DNA of 64,000 nt from Struthio camelus (lineage: Eukaryota > Chordata > Aves > Struthioniformes > Struthionidae): positions 126,975,400 through 127,039,399 of the forward strand of contig NC_090943.1 in the NCBI RefSeq assembly GCF_040807025.1, given 5' to 3'. The translations under genes and the position numbers were made by a program. The first letter of the stretch is position 1. Each line of letters begins with the position of its first letter. Shown piece by piece: positions 61,956 through 64,000 of this stretch. Under the pieces are notes generated by a model. That model had not been told where the DNA came from. It did no database searches and worked only from the letters and a program-made list of their open reading frames with translations.

Positions 61956-64000
61956 CTTAAAAACATAAAAGCCCAACATTAATAAAGTATGAGAGCAACC
62001 TTTTAGAGAGCACACACATGCCAGAGAAAATTATGTCTCTTAAACCTGAAAATGAAATACAGATTGGTGGAGAAAAGCTTAGTGCCCACACGCAGCACAC
62101 AAGCCATGCTTCTCATCTGCTGGGTAAGAACAAAAAGAATGGCTGAGGATCAGAGATAACCTAAGTGATATCAGAAGCAGCTTGAGAGATGCTACTCAGC
62201 AGGGAAAGCAGCCAAAAAGTTAGGTCAGTGGGGCAAGGAATTCAACAGGCAGGAAGCGGGAGAGAGAAAAGACTAATCAAAAAATCACAAATGCAGTTCA
62301 GCTTGTTCAAGGTATGAGAAGTGCTTTAAAACCTTTCCCACTCAAATAACAAAAGACTACAAATTCATTTTGCTCTGACAGTTCTGAAGGAACTGAGAAA
62401 CAGCCACTGCAAATGGACATACCACTTCACTGGAAGTGATAATCCAAAAATCAAATCCATAAAATCAGAAGTGGAACAAGAAAAGTCTGAATTAGAGGAA
62501 ACTCAGCCCAAATTAGGATATATCTGTAGAAAGATGCAAAACAGTATAAATTGTGACCATGTTTTTTCACGATGAATTTAGTCACATTGCAAACAGCCCT
62601 ACTTGTAGGAAATGCTCTTACTATTAACATAATAAATAAATAAACCACACAGACTATGTTAATATTTAAAATACTAAACATCCCTGATCTCTATGCTGGA
62701 AATACACCCTGTAAAATATACTCTTCTTGGAAAATAAAAGTGTTTGGGCTGCACTTTCAGATAGATATTTTAGCATCTAGAGATATGGATTTCAAATTCC
62801 CAGATAGTTTTCAAACATCAACTTCAGAGGAGATGAACATTGGCATAGCAGGTTAAATTAGTATGTTTCTAGGCATATTAAAAGAAAGAGATACGACAGT
62901 CATTGCCTTTAAGATTACAATTAATATATTATACAGAAGATTATTAAAAGAAGATTAGGATTACATGTTACTACTCCAAAGGCAGCAGATCTGGTTTAAG
63001 CAGTTACGCTTTAAAATAAACAAAAATTTTAAAATAAGTCAAATGACTTAATGGTTTCCAAACAATGATTAATGACACGAGCAGTAGGAACAGAGAGCAT
63101 AGGAAGAACACAAGAATCCTTCACAGGAGTGACAGCATGCGAATTTCGGGTGACAGTAACAATGAATTATTTTTTACATTGACTCCAATACTGTGAGAAT
63201 ATTTGTACATAAACTACACCCTAAGGGACAGAAGCTCATAAGCAAAAGAATTGTAATTTTTCTGCAGTAATAGCAGCTTAGGTCCCAAGACAGACCCATA
63301 TGCGAGAGAAGAAGGGGACCAAAACATATGAATTACACAACTATGGAAGCACTGAGATACAAGAAAGACCATTTCTTCAACTAGGGCACAGCTCAACTCC
63401 CACAGAAGACTTCCAAAGCCCACTAAAGTAAACGTATCAAACTGTAAAAGATTAGCACATGCTCTTTAAGTATCAGGGATTATACCTTTACCCTTTTGTA
63501 AAACGTTTAGCACCAGTCAGACACTCGATTATCTGGAAATACTGTTCGTATTGTCCAGTGGACCTGTTAGGTAGGACTGCATGCAAGTTTTCTGCAATAG
63601 AAACTAACCAAATAAACCAGCAGTATAGACATACACAGCCAAGTTTGATGCAAATATGCGTGACTTAAGATCATTCTCAATATAGTCAGGCTATTCTCCG
63701 CTATTTCAAAAGGAAAATACTGCTCATTTGCAAACTCAAAGCAAGCACTTAAGTAGGGAATATTTATATAGAAAACACTAACTAGTTTTTAAAAGGGAGG
63801 AACTAAAAAAAAAAAAAAAAAAAAAAGAGAGGAGCAACAAGTTAGAAGTAGGCATGCCAAAAACAGAGCTGAGCAGGAGAGAGAACGCGTGTACTTCACA
63901 GCATCCAGTACAATTCTCCTTTTCCTTTACACGTACAAGTAGAAAAGGACCAACTGTAGCTACCCCTGCTTTATTTCTTTCTGCTGTTCTATCTGGGGGA
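61956..64000 (-). other. ZC2HC1A: ZC2HC1A intron, continues beyond window
   Basis: No match here to the conserved upstream residues of the protein (the PPPPPSYDPD or HEEFIATIRAAKG regions in human), so the preceding exon lies off the right edge. A poly(A) run lies at about 63,807-63,826. Confidence 0.7.

Noticed and set aside
61956..64000. Search for further ZC2HC1A exons at the right edge
   Set aside because: No segment encodes the conserved upstream residues with usable splice sites. The preceding exon is taken to be outside the window.
1..64000. CRISPR arrays, operons, endogenous retroviral genes
   Set aside because: No spaced identical repeats, no retroviral gag/pol/env-like frames and no paired LTRs were seen. 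The sequence is ordinary vertebrate chromosomal DNA.

Overview
This window is vertebrate nuclear DNA, almost certainly from a bird. It is AT-rich with one sharp CpG island, its genes are split into short exons with GT-AG introns, and it carries old CR1-type LINE sequence. I recognise two genes arranged tail to tail. They form the conserved IL7 / ZC2HC1A pair, which I recall as neighbours on human chromosome 8q21. The IL7 protein is strongly diverged from mammals but keeps its gene structure and signature residues. I cannot identify the species from sequence alone; chicken or another galliform is plausible.

Layout. Positions 1 to about 27,200 are intergenic DNA upstream of IL7, with no gene I can support. 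This stretch holds a long degenerate CR1 LINE on the minus strand (about 9.2-10.7 kb) and a compound polypurine satellite (22.08-22.50 kb). A CpG island (about 27.29-29.06 kb) contains IL7 exon 1, which contributes only 10 coding bases. IL7 runs on the plus strand to its stop at 37,567. All five coding exons join in frame to give a 181-residue secreted cytokine. From about 38.6 to 46.8 kb lies the tail-to-tail intergenic space, with unassigned 3' UTRs and two clear hairpins. From 46,828 to the right edge lies the 3' half of ZC2HC1A on the minus strand. Six coding exons are visible, including one in-frame 120-base exon that may be a cassette exon. The first part of the gene lies beyond the window.

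IL7 is a stromal cytokine for lymphocyte development and survival. ZC2HC1A is a poorly characterised zinc-finger protein. Nothing in the sequence says they work together; their adjacency is inherited synteny. The points most worth checking are: overlapping upstream ORFs and an ISRE-like site at the IL7 promoter, doubled cysteine content in this IL-7, the possible cassette exon of ZC2HC1A, and an unassigned 68-nt pre-miRNA-like hairpin between the genes. I found no operon, CRISPR array, intact transposon or other obviously new system.
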